A DNA stretch of 64,000 bases from Bactrocera neohumeralis (taxonomy: Eukaryota > Arthropoda > Insecta > Diptera > Tephritidae). The position numbers and the translations under genes were made by a program. Under the pieces are notes generated by a model that had not been told where the DNA came from, searched no databases, and was given only the letters and a program-made list of their open reading frames with translations. Each line of letters begins with the position of its first letter. Positions within the stretch are counted from its first letter, which is position 1. The stretch lies in assembly GCF_024586455.1 (NCBI RefSeq), contig NC_065921.1, forward strand, positions 87,604,061-87,668,060, in the 5' to 3' direction. Of the stretch, positions 24,416 through 35,499 are shown one piece after another.

Positions 24416-25929
24416 TTTTATTTAGCAATAGATTTCAACACGGGCGAACTGTTATATAAAGAAAATTGTGAAATTCCCTCAATTATTGGAATTAAAACTT
24501 TTTTAAATCTTTACAACTTCAATGACTTTGTAAAATTTTGAATTGTTTACATTGTCAGATTTGCAAACACTTATTTATTACGTATGTATGCATGTATATC
24601 AAAAAAAGAAACGTTGCTGATTAGATTTATATACCCAATCAAATTAATGACGTGCTAATTCAGATAGCTACGTTTTGGAGTCATAAATTCCATATCTGCA
24701 TACAAGTATGACTTTTCAATACAATTACTGGCATAATTCTAATGGGGCTTTATGGAACGTTGGAATGTTTAACTATGTACATACTATCTACTGAATTTCG
24801 AGCGGAAAATCAATCATCAAACAATTAAAATTTATTGAAATTATAAGTCGAAACTTCTTAAGTTTGTAATTTTCTCTCGAAAAGCAACACACAAACCAAA
24901 ATTTGAAAAAAAAGATATTATACTCGTATTGCAAAAAGTAAAAGTAATTTATAAACAATTTGAAGACATATTTTTGCTTGCTTTTTAACCACAACTTCGA
25001 AGAGGCGCCACACAACCAGCCACCAAATTAACCCAAAATTTTAACGATCAACGCCCACGAGTCGAACAAAGATCGCCACGTCAATCTTAGCTGGCATGGC
25101 GCACAGCAATTAGCCGCAATTGCCGAGTTTACAGGCCGGCAGCCAGCAGACGGCAGCTGCGAAACTTGCGAGCCGTTGCCCACCCACGTTGCAACGTTTA
25201 TGTTTAGGCGCTGTGATTTTACCGAAATCTTTTATGGCATATCTGGCAAAATAGCGATAAAATGGTTAATTTTTTTTATTTAAAAACTGCTAAAAGCTTG
25301 TTAATTAGCAGATTTGAGTTTTCAGCAATATTTCTCACGTTTTAAATTGAATGAATATGTGCAAATGTGTTTGCCGAGTTTCGAAAATGATTATATAGAT
25401 GCGTAAAATATTGATATATTTTTTCTTAAAAAAAAATTGTGAATGGCTAGTGTTGTGAAGTGACTTTTTCTGACGTGATATTTCAAACTCCAAAGAAATA
25501 CTTTCAGAGCCAAGTTTGGAATTCCTTCTTCCTTCCTAACTTTAGAATATCCTTAGCAGGCAGGTAATAAAGTAGAAGGCAGCTTATAAGTCTGGGACAT
25601 TCTGTTCGGGTTCAGAAATTCGGGCTACCCACGACTGCCACTTCACTGGTGTTTCATAAAACCCTTCAAAACTATTTCAGCAAGGTTTTGTGGCTACTAA
25701 ATTCGAGATCACATAAGAGGATATTCTATAAAAGGAAAAGAGCACTCAGATCATACTAAAAAGTAATCAGTTTTCAAAAGTCACAGATAGACTAAAAAGA
25801 AAATTGAACTAGATCAAAGAAAAGTAGCATTAAATAGAATCCAAGAACTTATAATAGTCACTAAACAATTGACAACGTCAGTATAATTCCGAAGATACGA
25901 CATTACAAAAATTAGTTCATGCCTATTAT
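24416..25929. other. Non-coding stretch
   Basis: AT-rich except for 25030-25240, a GC-richer island with GCAGCTGCGAAACTTGCGAG-like words that could be conserved regulatory DNA. No gene seen. Confidence 0.5.
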
Positions 25930-26545
25930 CTTTAGACAGATTGTTAAAGAACCAAAACTGTCGTACTATAAGATCGTGGTCGAATTGCAGTGAGTCAGCA
26001 CAAACGGTGGCCACGCCAGGATTGATGGTCAGGAAGATTTCGCTATGTATGCGTGGGATTGGTAGAAACTCATCTGCTATGAACTATTTCCCTACGTGTA
26101 AGCTCTTAATTCGGAAATATCTATTCGAACACCAGGAGCCCTATTCTGTAATTCGATTCGAAAAAAATTACTTGAATTCGGATCTTTGTTTTCAGTAAAT
26201 CGAGTTTCTAATCCTATTTTCTAATAAAGTTTTCAAGGGATTTTGAGTTGTAGAAAGCAAAAACGAAAAATGTAGGTATTTATGCTGGCACAGGGTGGTT
26301 CAACTTACACATAATTATAAGATAGATCCGAATTTCGAATTGATTACATTTTCGAATCGAGATACAGAATATGAACCCTGTACTGTAAAGAATTGGAATG
26401 TCTGAAGGAAGGAAATGCCCAGAACCAGCCAGCTTTGGCCAATAGGAAAGGAGTTGTTCCCATGCTGGACAACGCCCGTCACATCGATAGTGACTCGCCA
26501 GAAGCTCCGGACGGGTATAAGCGTTCGTTCTCTTCTCCACCTCTA
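25930..26545 (+). mobile_element. Mellifera-like mariner fragment
   Basis: The plus-strand frame reads RTIRSWSNCSESAQTVATPG, then LMVRKISLCMRGIGRNSSA and YLNSDLCFQ. After an unrelated or rearranged stretch it continues ALANRKGVVPMLDNARHIDS (second catalytic Asp region; HQDNARPH in relatives). These blocks are in transposase order and match the family of the 6613 element. Both termini, the HTH and the third Asp region are missing. Confidence 0.75.
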
Positions 26546-27877
26546 GTATTTATCGAAACAAGGATCGGCTTTACTTACATATTATGTTTTTGATATACAT
26601 ACTATATGTACATATATATATTTCCCTATGAGCTTGATCAACTATGCCCCAATATTCCAAAACTCTATGACTCCAAACGACTATCACTTATAAGAGGTTG
26701 CCACCCACACTCACCCACGTCACTCCCAGCCACTTTTTACCACCGAAGTGCACTCGGATCAATCAAATACAAACCACTTAACGGTTAACTCTTAAGGCAA
26801 TGCAAAAGTCGAAGTTGCAAAGTAACGCAATAATATTGCTCATTGCATGTACCGAAATGTTTGCACAAATGATTGGCAGATTTTAACACAATCACAATGA
26901 CATGTGTACAATTACAACAACAGAACAAGCAAAATAATTTGCCAGCTTTAAATAATCACTGTGAGCAACTAATTTGCGCTGAAGCACATTTCAGATAAAA
27001 CCAAAGCAAAAACACAAAACCATTATGCTTATCTAAGCGACGCACCATTAATTGTAGGCTGCGGGGAAGAGGAAGCAGCAACGACACTTCACGGCAGAAG
27101 TGAATAGTAAATAAGTGGATTTTGCGTAAAAATAGCGGCGTGATTAATTAAATTACTATGCGAAAGAATTTCACAAATTTTCTGTTGTTTCTTTCATCGG
27201 CGCTTGCAAATTCACCTGGCAACTGATCGGTTGGGGGAGTGTACGAATACCAGGTGTAGATATGGGTACGTTTGAGGCGTCAAAGAAATGTCAATATTTT
27301 AACATATAGAAATGTTTCATGTTGTGATTGCCATGAATTCACTTTATGATATCTATAAATATGGTGACGCCACGAAAATATTCAGTTATTGGCGACAGTC
27401 TTCGATTTAATCGAGAAAGCGTGAGTACGCGAAAGAAATGTATTGTTGGTATGTGTATAACGATCTGGTATATAATGACTTTGCTAATATTATATATAGT
27501 AAAATGCGATAATTTCGGGTCTCTTATGATGAAATTGGAATGATATTGGCTTACATACATAAGTAGAAGTGGTTGTCGAAATAACTGAGAGTTGTAAATC
27601 GGATTTCAAAAATTCATAATTTGATGAATTGTTCCTTATTTTAATTATTGTTGTTGTTTATCTTAATCGAAGTTACCTTTTAAAATTCTGAAAACTATTC
27701 CACAATTGAGGTTATGATATGTAATGCAAATTTCAAGCGCTCCTTATCATGAAGTTTTTTCATGAACCATTTGAGAATTAGATGTGTATCGAACGAAAAT
27801 TGTATGACAGTATCAAGACAAAATTATTAGAGCTAAAATAACAGTGCACGTTTTACCAAGCTATCACAATGACACCT
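26546..27877. other. Non-coding stretch, nothing recognised
   Basis: AT-rich with a CATATATA run near 26597-26625. A moderately GC-richer patch at 27045-27250 may be conserved non-coding DNA. No gene seen. Confidence 0.5.
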
Positions 27878-27919
27878 TTCTTCTTCATCTCTTTTACTGG
27901 CGTAGACACCGCTTACTAG
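27878..27919 (-). mobile_element. RTE 3'-terminal scrap
   Basis: CTGGCGTAGACACCGCTTA preceded by a pyrimidine-rich TTCTTCTTCATC is the reverse complement of the RTE 3' end seen at 9960-10000 and 49820-49868. Only about 40 bp is recognisable. Confidence 0.65.
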
Positions 27920-28624
27920 TTTCCTTTCTAATACAGCAAAGTTCCAAACCCTTTTTATTACGTTCTGTGCTCATATTGCTCTCAACGCCAGCGAGCGCGT
28001 AAATAGCGTGCGCTAACTAGAGCATATCTCTTATATCTGCAGCTGGCCATGTACTTTAACAGCTTGTATTTGTCAACTTTTTGTCGCCTTTTCTTGGTCA
28101 ATATCGCCATTGATAATCAATTTTTTAATGCGTCATAATGTTCAAATGAAGTTATCCTGCTCAAATTTCACTGATTATCACGGCTGTTAGCAATAAAAGC
28201 GCGAAAAATGCCTTCATTTTGGCCATAATGTGTGCGTTACTCTTGTTCTTTTTTAGCCAAAGCTCGCGCTTTTACGGAAAGTTTTATAGCTCAGTTGAAG
28301 CTCATAAAAATTATTATTGTCTGCAATAATAATTACACCCACAATGCTTGTAAAAATCGCATGAAATCTGATAAACTTCAGTTATCGCTCTGTGAAATGA
28401 AGCTATCCGATTGCTACATTGTCTTTAAGCGTGATCGCCAAGAAGATAGCATTCTTCTGTGATTTGCTATTGAATTTCATGAGCAATTTTAACTACCCAA
28501 ATGGAGATTAGCGATTTTTACAGTGCCATTACGGTGTATTTTGGGATCTCTTCGGTATTTCCTCGTGGTCGAAATAGCAGCACTGCCTAGAGAGCTATTT
28601 TTAAACTGTTCTGTGGTGGCACTT
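27920..28624. other. Non-coding stretch, nothing recognised
   Basis: Contains a short word (CCTGCTCAAATTTCAC, near 28157) related to the tandem dimer at 8701-8900. No gene seen. Confidence 0.5.
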
Positions 28625-29045
28625 GAGTTTAGATTAGTGATTAAAAGCACCGAGTGGGAGCTGGTGTTTTCTATGCAAAACTAGATACCAAAATCACCTT
28701 TCGTTTGTCAGGCGTGTGTGTTCCAAGCAGATATCACAAATAAGGAAAAGCTGTGTTTCAAGCGGAAATCATAGCAATTAAGGAAAGCCTGCTTGTACTG
28801 ACAAGGAATGTGCTCACAATGAGGAGTATATACAATAACCAGTCGGCTTTGAAATCCCTTAAGGCTCTTAGGATTTCCCCTTATTTAGTGCAAGAATGCC
28901 TTCATATCTTAGTGGATCTAACTTCCTCTTTCACGATGAATCTGCAATGTGTTCGAGGACATATTGATATTCCAGGGAACTGTGAAGCAGCTGAACTAGC
29001 CAGAACAGGCAGCACACTACAGTTAGACTCTGGAATTGAGTGATC
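28625..29045 (+). mobile_element. Jockey-like RNase H fragment with internal duplication
   Basis: The plus strand encodes GAGVFYAKLDTKITFRLSG and, after a frameshift, VFQAEIIAIKESLLVL (the conserved Glu-containing helix), then IYNNQSALKSLKALR (the DSQAA block, with the catalytic Asp lost), then CVRGHIDIPGNCEAAELARTG (seen as GHxDxxGNxxADELA in relatives). That order is the RNase H domain of a jockey-type ORF2. An imperfect 36-38 bp tandem duplication (GTTCCAAGCAGATATCAC versus TTTCAAGCGGAAATCAT) lies at 28719-28793. The RT domain is absent. Confidence 0.8.
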
Positions 29046-30867
29046 TTTTATGTTTTTGGCTACTTGCAGATCTAATCTATCTAATCAAAAAGAATGTTAT
29101 ATACTTAGTTTAAGAATATGAATTATGGGCCATCAAGTTCTAAAAAATTTTATGAAATTCTAAATTTGTGTTAAAGGAAAATATTTTTGTGGACTTACCG
29201 ATTCGTTTTGTGGACCTCAAACTTATTTCTCGCATCTTGCTAATGAAGGACCAAATTTTTCCTCAAATATTAAATAACACTTCACTAAAATCAACATTTT
29301 ACATTTAAAAATTAAACAACAACTAAAATCATTTCACAAAAACAACAAAAAATCACTTCACAAACACAAATTAAGCACTTCATACATTAAAGAAGATTAA
29401 CAGTTCACAAAATGAAAAATTCCGGATTAAAACCACTTCAGAAGAGCTTAAAACTCACGAGAACACATCACTTTAGAACTTTCACAAAACACAACAACAA
29501 TTTTTTTATCACTTTGAGATTTCACATTGTCTTCACCCTTCGTCCACTTCAACGGGTTCAACACACTTTACTTTTTGGTGCATCCTGTCAGCGGCGCAAT
29601 CGAAAGGGAAGTCCACAAATGAAAGAGAATCTGTAATGAAATGGAATACAATGAATCACTAGAGGATATGGGAGTTAACTGATACACAAATACACATACA
29701 CATGCGCGTACAAACACAGACACGCAAGCGAAAAGGACAAGAGGACAAGCGGACATGCCAGAAACTATTGTTCAACATCGATTTTAGGGCTGCAACAAGC
29801 CGCATTCACCTTTAGCACACTTTCAACGAAATTGCTACATTACGACACGGCACACATACATACACATGCACATCTGTGTATGACAGTGTTTTCTTGTTGT
29901 TTTATGTGCCCTACATGTTTGCGCTGCCACTGTGGCTTATCGCTGCCTCATGCACCAAATTGTGTGCCACACTCCTGTTCGTTTGATGAATTTCGAAGGA
30001 TATTAACACCCACACAAGTGGCTTTGCACACGACTCGACTGTGTGCGGATAAACAAAGGCTCGCATGGGCTTGATGGAGCTGCGCTTGTAACTTGATACA
30101 CAAAGTGAATAAATATAGCAAACACACATGAGCACATATGTCTATATATGCCAGCAAGGACATGCGTGCTCTTGTATGCCAGCATATAAGCATGTAAGTG
30201 TGTGTTGTGCGCTTTATCAGCTGTGACACAAATTTCGGCCAAGTGGAAATTGGGAAAAGTACGCTTTGTTGTTGTTGTTTTTGCTTTTGTTCTTGTTGTT
30301 ATAGTTGACATGACCGTCACGTCACACAGTGCGACGAACTGTCAATCAATAAACCTAATGGCTGCAATGCCTTTGATTTGCGTTCTGGCTCATTGTCTCC
30401 ACTTTGACCGGAAGTGGCAGGGTTGGAGAGTCCTTTTTCCTTTTAACGAGATTCCCTCAAATTCTGTTAATATATTTTTGTAACTAACAAGCTAACGTTA
30501 GAGCTGGCAATGTTTCCGTAAATCACTATTTAGTGTTTGTTGTACATATGTAGCTACCGTTAATCGCTTTAAATTGTGTCAATTGTGATATTTCAGCACG
30601 GATGTTGGGGGGTAAAAGGAATTAAGTTAAAAGGAAAGAGAGGAAGGGTCAGCATAAATGCTGGCATAAGGGTTTCTGATCGCTAGACCAATCAGCTGCC
30701 ACTTAAGACATAACTTGAAGTATTGATTTTTGAAGAATATACATATGTAGGTGATGAGCTGAGATTGCAGTGGAAGTAAATTGAAAGTGGGTGTTGACAC
30801 TTTAATTGCCGAAAAGTGAGTGATTTCCTAGAGCATCGACATTGACAGTTCCATTTAAGGCTAACAT
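29046..30867. other. Non-coding stretch
   Basis: Positions 29260-29500 are built of many CACTTCAC/TTTCACAAA-like words without a fixed period. CA-rich microsatellite-like DNA lies at 29680-29760 and 29850-29880. Positions 29900-30400 are GC-richer, with overlapping frames on both strands (up to 105 codons) and no family similarity. No gene seen. Confidence 0.5.
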
Positions 30868-31581
30868 CCGAAACAGAGTTCAGCGATGAAGCCCATTTCT
30901 GACTCAGTGGGTATGTAAACAATCAAAATTGCCGCATTTGGGACAAAGAGAAACCTGAATTGATTCAAGAGCTGTCATTTCATCCATAAAAAGCATCGGT
31001 TTGGTGTGATTTTTTGGGCCGGGAATCATCGGTCCATATTTCTTTAAAATGATGCCCATAAGAACGTAACTGTCATGGGCGACCATTATCGCGCCATGAT
31101 AACCGATAATTGGTGCCTGAAATTGAAGCTCGTGATCTCGGCGACATTAGGGTTCAACGAGACGGCGCCACTTCCCACACATCGCATCAATCAATGGATT
31201 TATTGAGTGAACACTTCGGTGAGCAGACAATTTCACGTTTCGGGCCGGTCGATTGGCCACCAAGATCATATGATATCACACCGTTAGACTTTTTCCTGTA
31301 GGGTATGTTAAGTCTAAAGTCTATGCGGATAATTCGGCTTCGATTCGAGCAAAACATCACGCGTGTTACCATCGAAATGCTCGAACGATTCGTCGAAAAT
31401 TGGACTCAACGGATGAACCATGTGAAACGTAGCCCCGGCCAACATTTGAAAGAGATAATCTCCAAAAAATAAATGCTAAATAATCTTCTTTCGAATAGTA
31501 ATAAACATTTCCCATTAAATTTTAAGTTTCTGTGCTTCTTCTTTAAAAAGAAGTAGGGAACCTCGAAATGGGTCACCCTAT
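30868..31581 (+). mobile_element. Rosa-type (DD41D) mariner copy 2, 5' truncated
   Basis: Starts abruptly within the catalytic domain at EFSDEAHF (first Asp). It continues with GYVNNQNCRIWDKEKPELIQ, then KASVWCDF, then EIEARDLGDIRVQRDGATSH (second Asp) and GPVDWPPRSYDITPLDFFL (third Asp), then RVTIEMLERFVENWTQRMNH and RSPGQHLKEIIS. There are 41 residues between the Asp of QRDG and the Asp of PLDF, the spacing that defines the rosa (DD41D) group. The 3' end is near GGGTCACCCTA (31571-31581). Frameshifts near 31090 and 31300 interrupt it. Confidence 0.9.
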
Positions 31582-31584
31582 CCA

Positions 31585-31618
31585 TTCTATCTCTCTGTCT
31601 CTCTCCCTCTCTCTCTAT
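31585..31618. repeat. CT-rich microsatellite
   Basis: Interrupted (CT)n tract: CTATCTCTCTGTCTCTCTCC then CTCTCTCTCTA. It lies directly after the rosa element end. Confidence 0.9.
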
Positions 31619-32594
31619 AGTTTCAACTACTACCAATTCCCACATTAGTTGTTAGTTATTTGGCTAAACACTCTCAAAATGCATAATAGACACAGAAAAT
31701 GTGACTACAAGCTTTAAACAACTCGTTAAGTGATAACCCAAACAGGAACTTTAATTAAAAATTGAGGAACATACGAGTTATCCTTGCCAATGCGGCACAC
31801 TATAACAGCCACGCTACGAAAAACCTGCGCGACGCACGTTTAACTGATTTTAATGCCACATCGGCGCACTTAGTCAACTAACTGCAATCAAAATATTATT
31901 ATGTAAGTACACCAGTTTGAACATGGCTACGCACTTGTAAAGATGCGCCAACTAATAGGCGCAATGCCACACACTCGCAGTGACCACACATTCCACCCAA
32001 GTAGACCGCAAAACCCGCAGTGCCACTTGTTGTGCGTCGTTCCTTTGAACTCTACGCAAACATCGTAAAATCGCTGCAAGGCGCTAGTTTAGCTCGTAAA
32101 TGTACCGCCACAAAATCGACGCCATAAAAAAAGCAGCGCGCCAAAAACCAAACAGCAAGAAGCGAGATTGAAAAATCTTCAAAAATGAGTTTACTCCTTT
32201 TTTATCACTGTTTGTTGATTGTGATCAGTTTATCCGGTTGATGATCACCACATGCAATCGCCTGTTAATTGCCGCGTAACATTCGCCATTTGCGGCGACA
32301 TTGTTGCAAGTCAACGTGCGCTCGCGTTGCCAGTTTTCTCCGGGCAAAGCCTGCAGCCGCCGCCATACTTGTATGAACTGCAGCGGTAAAATACGAAATG
32401 GGAGAAATGCAGGCAGATGGTTCGGAATATATAATTTCTACAATAATTCCTCCTTTTTTTGGATACAAAATTTAGAAGAATTCCGATTTTCGCTTTAGAG
32501 CTCTTCGTTTATATTTTTTCTTAAGTAAAATTAACTTTTAACTTTTCAAAAGTTTTGATTTGAAGAAAAAGTTCTACAGCCATTTTAAGGTGTT
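31619..32594. other. Non-coding stretch, nothing assigned
   Basis: Positions 31780-32360 are GC-richer and have ATGATCACC/TGATCAG words near 32218-32248. A minus-strand frame (32265-32468) reads partly as a plausible basic peptide but lacks splice signals and family similarity. No gene is called. Confidence 0.45.
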
Positions 32595-32670
32595 AAATTC
32601 ATTTACCGTTAATCAGCTGTTTATTCTAACAGCTGTTACAGTTGTTTCCCATCAAACTAACACAACGAGC
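32595..32670 (+). promoter_or_regulatory. Candidate core promoter with paired E-box motifs
   Basis: AATCAGCTGTT (32611-32621) and AACAGCTGTT (32628-32637) both match the CAGCTGTT core-promoter E-box common upstream of Drosophila housekeeping genes (Ohler motif 5). They lie 33-60 bp upstream of the ATG of the candidate exon at 32671. Two copies so close together are unlikely by chance in AT-rich DNA, but the promoter role is inference. Confidence 0.4.
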
Positions 32671-32757
32671 ATGTTTGATAAGCTCGAGCACTTTTCCAAA
32701 CCGCAACATGTTCGCCAAGCAAATGTCTTCAAAAGCGCTAAGAAGAAACCGTTACAG
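32671..32757 (+). CDS. Candidate first coding exon, unknown basic protein
   Basis: An ATG behind paired CAGCTGTT motifs opens 29 codons: MFDKLEHFSKPQHVRQ, then ANVFKSAKKKPLQ. The frame ends exactly at CAG|GTATGAGT, a strong splice donor giving a phase-0 intron. The peptide has a mixed, charged composition, unlike the Phe/Ile/Asn-rich chance frames around it, and a Lys-rich end that could be a nuclear or nucleolar signal (inference). I could not match it to a known protein, and the sequence up to 33.1 kb shows no in-frame second exon. If real, the remaining exons lie further downstream, possibly beyond the window. Confidence 0.35.
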
Positions 32758-33431
32758 GTATGAGTTGCATCGGTGTTCGAAAGCATTTAAATTTGTTTGA
32801 AGTAAATAGCTGACAGTGCTAATAGCAGTTATGTTAACGGTAAACGGTGTTGTTAACTACTGACCGGTATTTGAGCTTACTGTGTGGAATCTTACGGTTT
32901 ATTAAAGAGATTTTGTTAGAGACATTTAGAGAAGGAAGAACAAAAACGTTTTGTTGCCAGAAAATGTTGTTCCAATAAAAGTAGTCCAGAAACACTAGGA
33001 ACATAACCAAAATAATACCCCATACAAATCTGGTACAACTAACTAGATTAATAAAACACATTATATTATACAGGAAGTAAAATTGTCAAGGCAAAGAAAT
33101 CATTTTAGGATAAAGTTTGGAATAATACAATTAAAATTATTAATTGAGTGGCAAGGTCAGCATAAAAAAGTTTTTCGTTGTTTATTCAGTACTCAGTAGT
33201 AGCCATAAGATATTGCAACCTAGGAGAGCTCCAGAAATTATGGATTCGAGTTTAAAAATTAGAAGGGATAAGATACTCAGCGAAATATGCTGTTCTCTTC
33301 AATAATTTTCTAAAATTCTTGAAAAAATTTCAACGCTACCAGATAGTTTATTTGGAGCAGGATTTCTTATAACTTAAGTGGTGACATGGGTTTCGGAGAT
33401 GCAAGAAATGAAATGAAATGAATGAAAGAAA
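32758..33431. other. Non-coding, possible intron
   Basis: AT-rich. Candidate acceptors near 32828 and 32961 lead at once to stop codons in the required frame, so no second exon is called. The end of this stretch (33405-33430) has AAATG-rich short repeats. Confidence 0.4.
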
Positions 33432-33510
33432 TTCTCAAATTGTTCCGAATAATAGTTCTGGAAAAACAGCCTTGAAAAGTTGGGCGCTTGAGGTCAGCTT
33501 TATAGTCACT
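33432..33510. repeat. Diverged dispersed repeat, copy related to 38868
   Basis: Shared words in order with 38868-38950: AATAATAGTTCTGGA, CCTTGAAAAGTTGGGCGCTT, GAGGTCAGCTTTATAGTCAC. The corresponding words in the other copy are AGTAATAGTTTTGGA, CGTTGAAATTTTGCGCGCTC and TTCAGTCAC. The class is unknown. Confidence 0.5.
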
Positions 33511-33632
33511 TAAAACTCACTTAAAACTTTAAATGCCTCTGCCATGCAGCGTGTAATCCATTGAAAGGACTTTTTAACAAACAAAATTAGCGAAGACGGT
33601 ACTAATTGGCTCTAATGGGGCGAGTTTTAACA

Positions 33633-33713
33633 TCCGTTCCCACGACAGTCGGGTCTCAGTAATCGTATCGGACCCAGATTTTTATCCGGCCAAGGACTGT
33701 CAACTCGGCACCA
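33633..33713 (-). repeat. Short interspersed repeat (copy 3, reverse)
   Basis: Reverse complement of the 15791-15882 repeat: GTTCCCACGACAGTCGGGTC, then GGACCCAGATTTTTATCCGG, then CAAGGACTGTCAACTCGGC. It is the best-preserved pair in the window. Confidence 0.8.
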
Positions 33714-34839
33714 TTCTTCGAAATTACTTCAGGAATGTTTTATGCTGCTACAAACAGTTATGAATATTTTCCCTTCAAAATTTCAGACAATTTTTGTAAA
33801 ATATGTACATAACTTTGAAATGAAAAAAAGTTTGTATAATATATTTAATTTTTTATATGAAAACACAATGTTGAAAAGAGACCTTTTTTTTTTGCGCGAC
33901 GAAATTCACGTATCCGCTCAAACTTTATCTAGAAATATCGACCTCTAACTCTCATACCAAGCGATTAAATTATATCGCATGCGATTTCTGCTTCAAATTG
34001 TCATTGCCACATTTGTCAACCGGCTCCGCTGTCAGCTGCTTATGCCGCGTCATGCGACCATTGAATGCTATAACTGTATAAGTCGAATTTATTTGCCGCC
34101 AGCCACTGGCAAATCAATGAATGAGCCACTGTGTGCGCGGCCAGCCAAACTGGCAGCAAATTCGCCACATTCAAATGCCACTCGGCGCGCTGGATGCGCT
34201 GCCGCTGCGGCTGGAGACGCCACCTAACGCTGCGCGCCGAGCGGCAGCGTGTGTGTGCATTGACGCGGTGGCAGCGCTGTCGTTGCCGGCAGCGCCGTAG
34301 CCAATGTTGTCAACGCCGCTGTCAACATGTCCGTTGCGGTAGGCGTCGCCGAAGTACGAGTACGTCGAAATTTTGGCGTTTATGTTGTTTTTAGTCTTGA
34401 CAGTTCCATTGCAGTGTTTAGACGTTCACGACGCGTTCCAACGGCTCCAATGCAGTGACAACGTGCATGCAACCATACAAAAACAACAACAAGATAAAAT
34501 TAATATTTTTCGAAATGATAAAAACGCGCGCGTGTTTAAACAAATTGAATTGAGATAGCGGTACTCTGTTTAATGCAACCGCAATTAGATGTGCGCTTCC
34601 TCGTTCTCGCACATTTCCGAGTTGTTGTTGCGAAATACTTTAATGAAAAAAAAAAAAGTAATTAACGAAAATTTGGCGCGAAACTGCTAAGTGACAGCAT
34701 AATTTTTAAGAAATTCAGTTTTTGTGAAAATCAATTTTTTTGCCGCGCGTTGCCGGATTGCATCGAGCTGTTAATTGCCGCGCTATCCAAACCAATCGCC
34801 ATAATTTTCCAAAAATATTGCGTGTTTTAAGGCAAATCA
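33714..34839. other. Non-coding; GC-rich island upstream of leader
   Basis: Positions 34000-34440 are the most GC- and CpG-rich part of the window (CGCTGCCGCTGCGGC, GGCAGCGCCG). Frames here are Arg/Cys-rich and overlap, so they are not convincing genes. The island lies 0.4-1.4 kb upstream of the candidate leader and start at 35445 and may be promoter-proximal regulatory DNA. Confidence 0.4.
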
Positions 34840-35444
34840 AAACAGCGTTATAAAAATAATAAAGTTATATAAATGATTTTAATGCTTTAAAGCGAAACAA
34901 CAACAACAAATTGCTAATATTTGCCGCGCAGCAACAGTGAAAATGTCCATGCCACAACAGCACCGGGACTGCTTGGACTTATGCTGGCGTTGGTTGCGCT
35001 TGAAAGTGGCGTTTGCCTATGCAAATTTCAACTACTAAAGCAAAGCAAACAAGAACCAGCGACAACAACAACTAAAGTACACTTAAAGTGCATTTGGAAA
35101 ATAAATAAATAAATACAGTGGCGGAGAAAAGAGTGCGCGCCGCGTACGCGAGTATATAGTGCATCGTAAAAATTTTGTGAAGTAGTGGCGGCAAATTGTT
35201 GAGCGCAATTATAGAAACAACCAACGCCAACAACAATAACAACAACAAGCGCCAAAGAAATAATAATTAAAAGCTCTTCAGCTGCCGCAGTGGCACACTT
35301 CCACAGGCAAATAAGACGAGTAGTCGGTCGGTCGGCAGCGCTGACATGCGCCGCGACGACGCACACCTCAACGACAGCAAAATTAACCACAACAACAATA
35401 GCAACAGCGGCTGTAAATAAACAAATAGGATTTGCAAATTGGAA
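34840..35444 (+). promoter_or_regulatory. Candidate promoter and CAA-rich 5' leader
   Basis: A TATA-like GCGTTATAAAAATAATAAAG (34849-34868) is followed by sequence typical of long fly 5' leaders: repeated CAACAA blocks (34900-34917, 35220-35256, 35386-35405), GC-rich spacers, few repeats and no transposon. It leads without interruption to the ATG at 35445 and a splice donor at 35500. Transcription start and direction are inferred from composition only. Confidence 0.35.
35346..35420 (+). CDS. Candidate 24-codon upstream ORF
   Basis: ATG at 35346 opens MRRDDAHLNDSKINHNNNS, then NSGCK and a TAA at 35418, 25 bp before the candidate main start at 35445. If the leader is transcribed, this uORF could reduce translation of the downstream frame. 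It may also be incidental; only conservation would tell. Confidence 0.2.
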   Translation: MRRDDAHLNDSKINHNNNSNSGCK

Positions 35445-35499
35445 ATGTTAATTGATCGCCGAATGAATGTCGAATCAGTTCAGGCTGCTGCTTTTTATT
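35445..35499 (+). CDS. Candidate first coding exon, unknown protein
   Basis: The ATG has a purine at -3 and lies at the end of a CAA-rich leader. It opens 18 codons, MLIDRRMNVESVQAAAFY, ending at T|GTAAGTAAC, a near-perfect donor that would leave a phase-1 intron. The layout (long leader, short coding start, strong donor) is typical of regulatory genes with long first introns, which would fit the many kilobases of transposon-filled non-coding DNA that follow. No known protein was recognised, and no second exon was found in the window. Confidence 0.3.
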
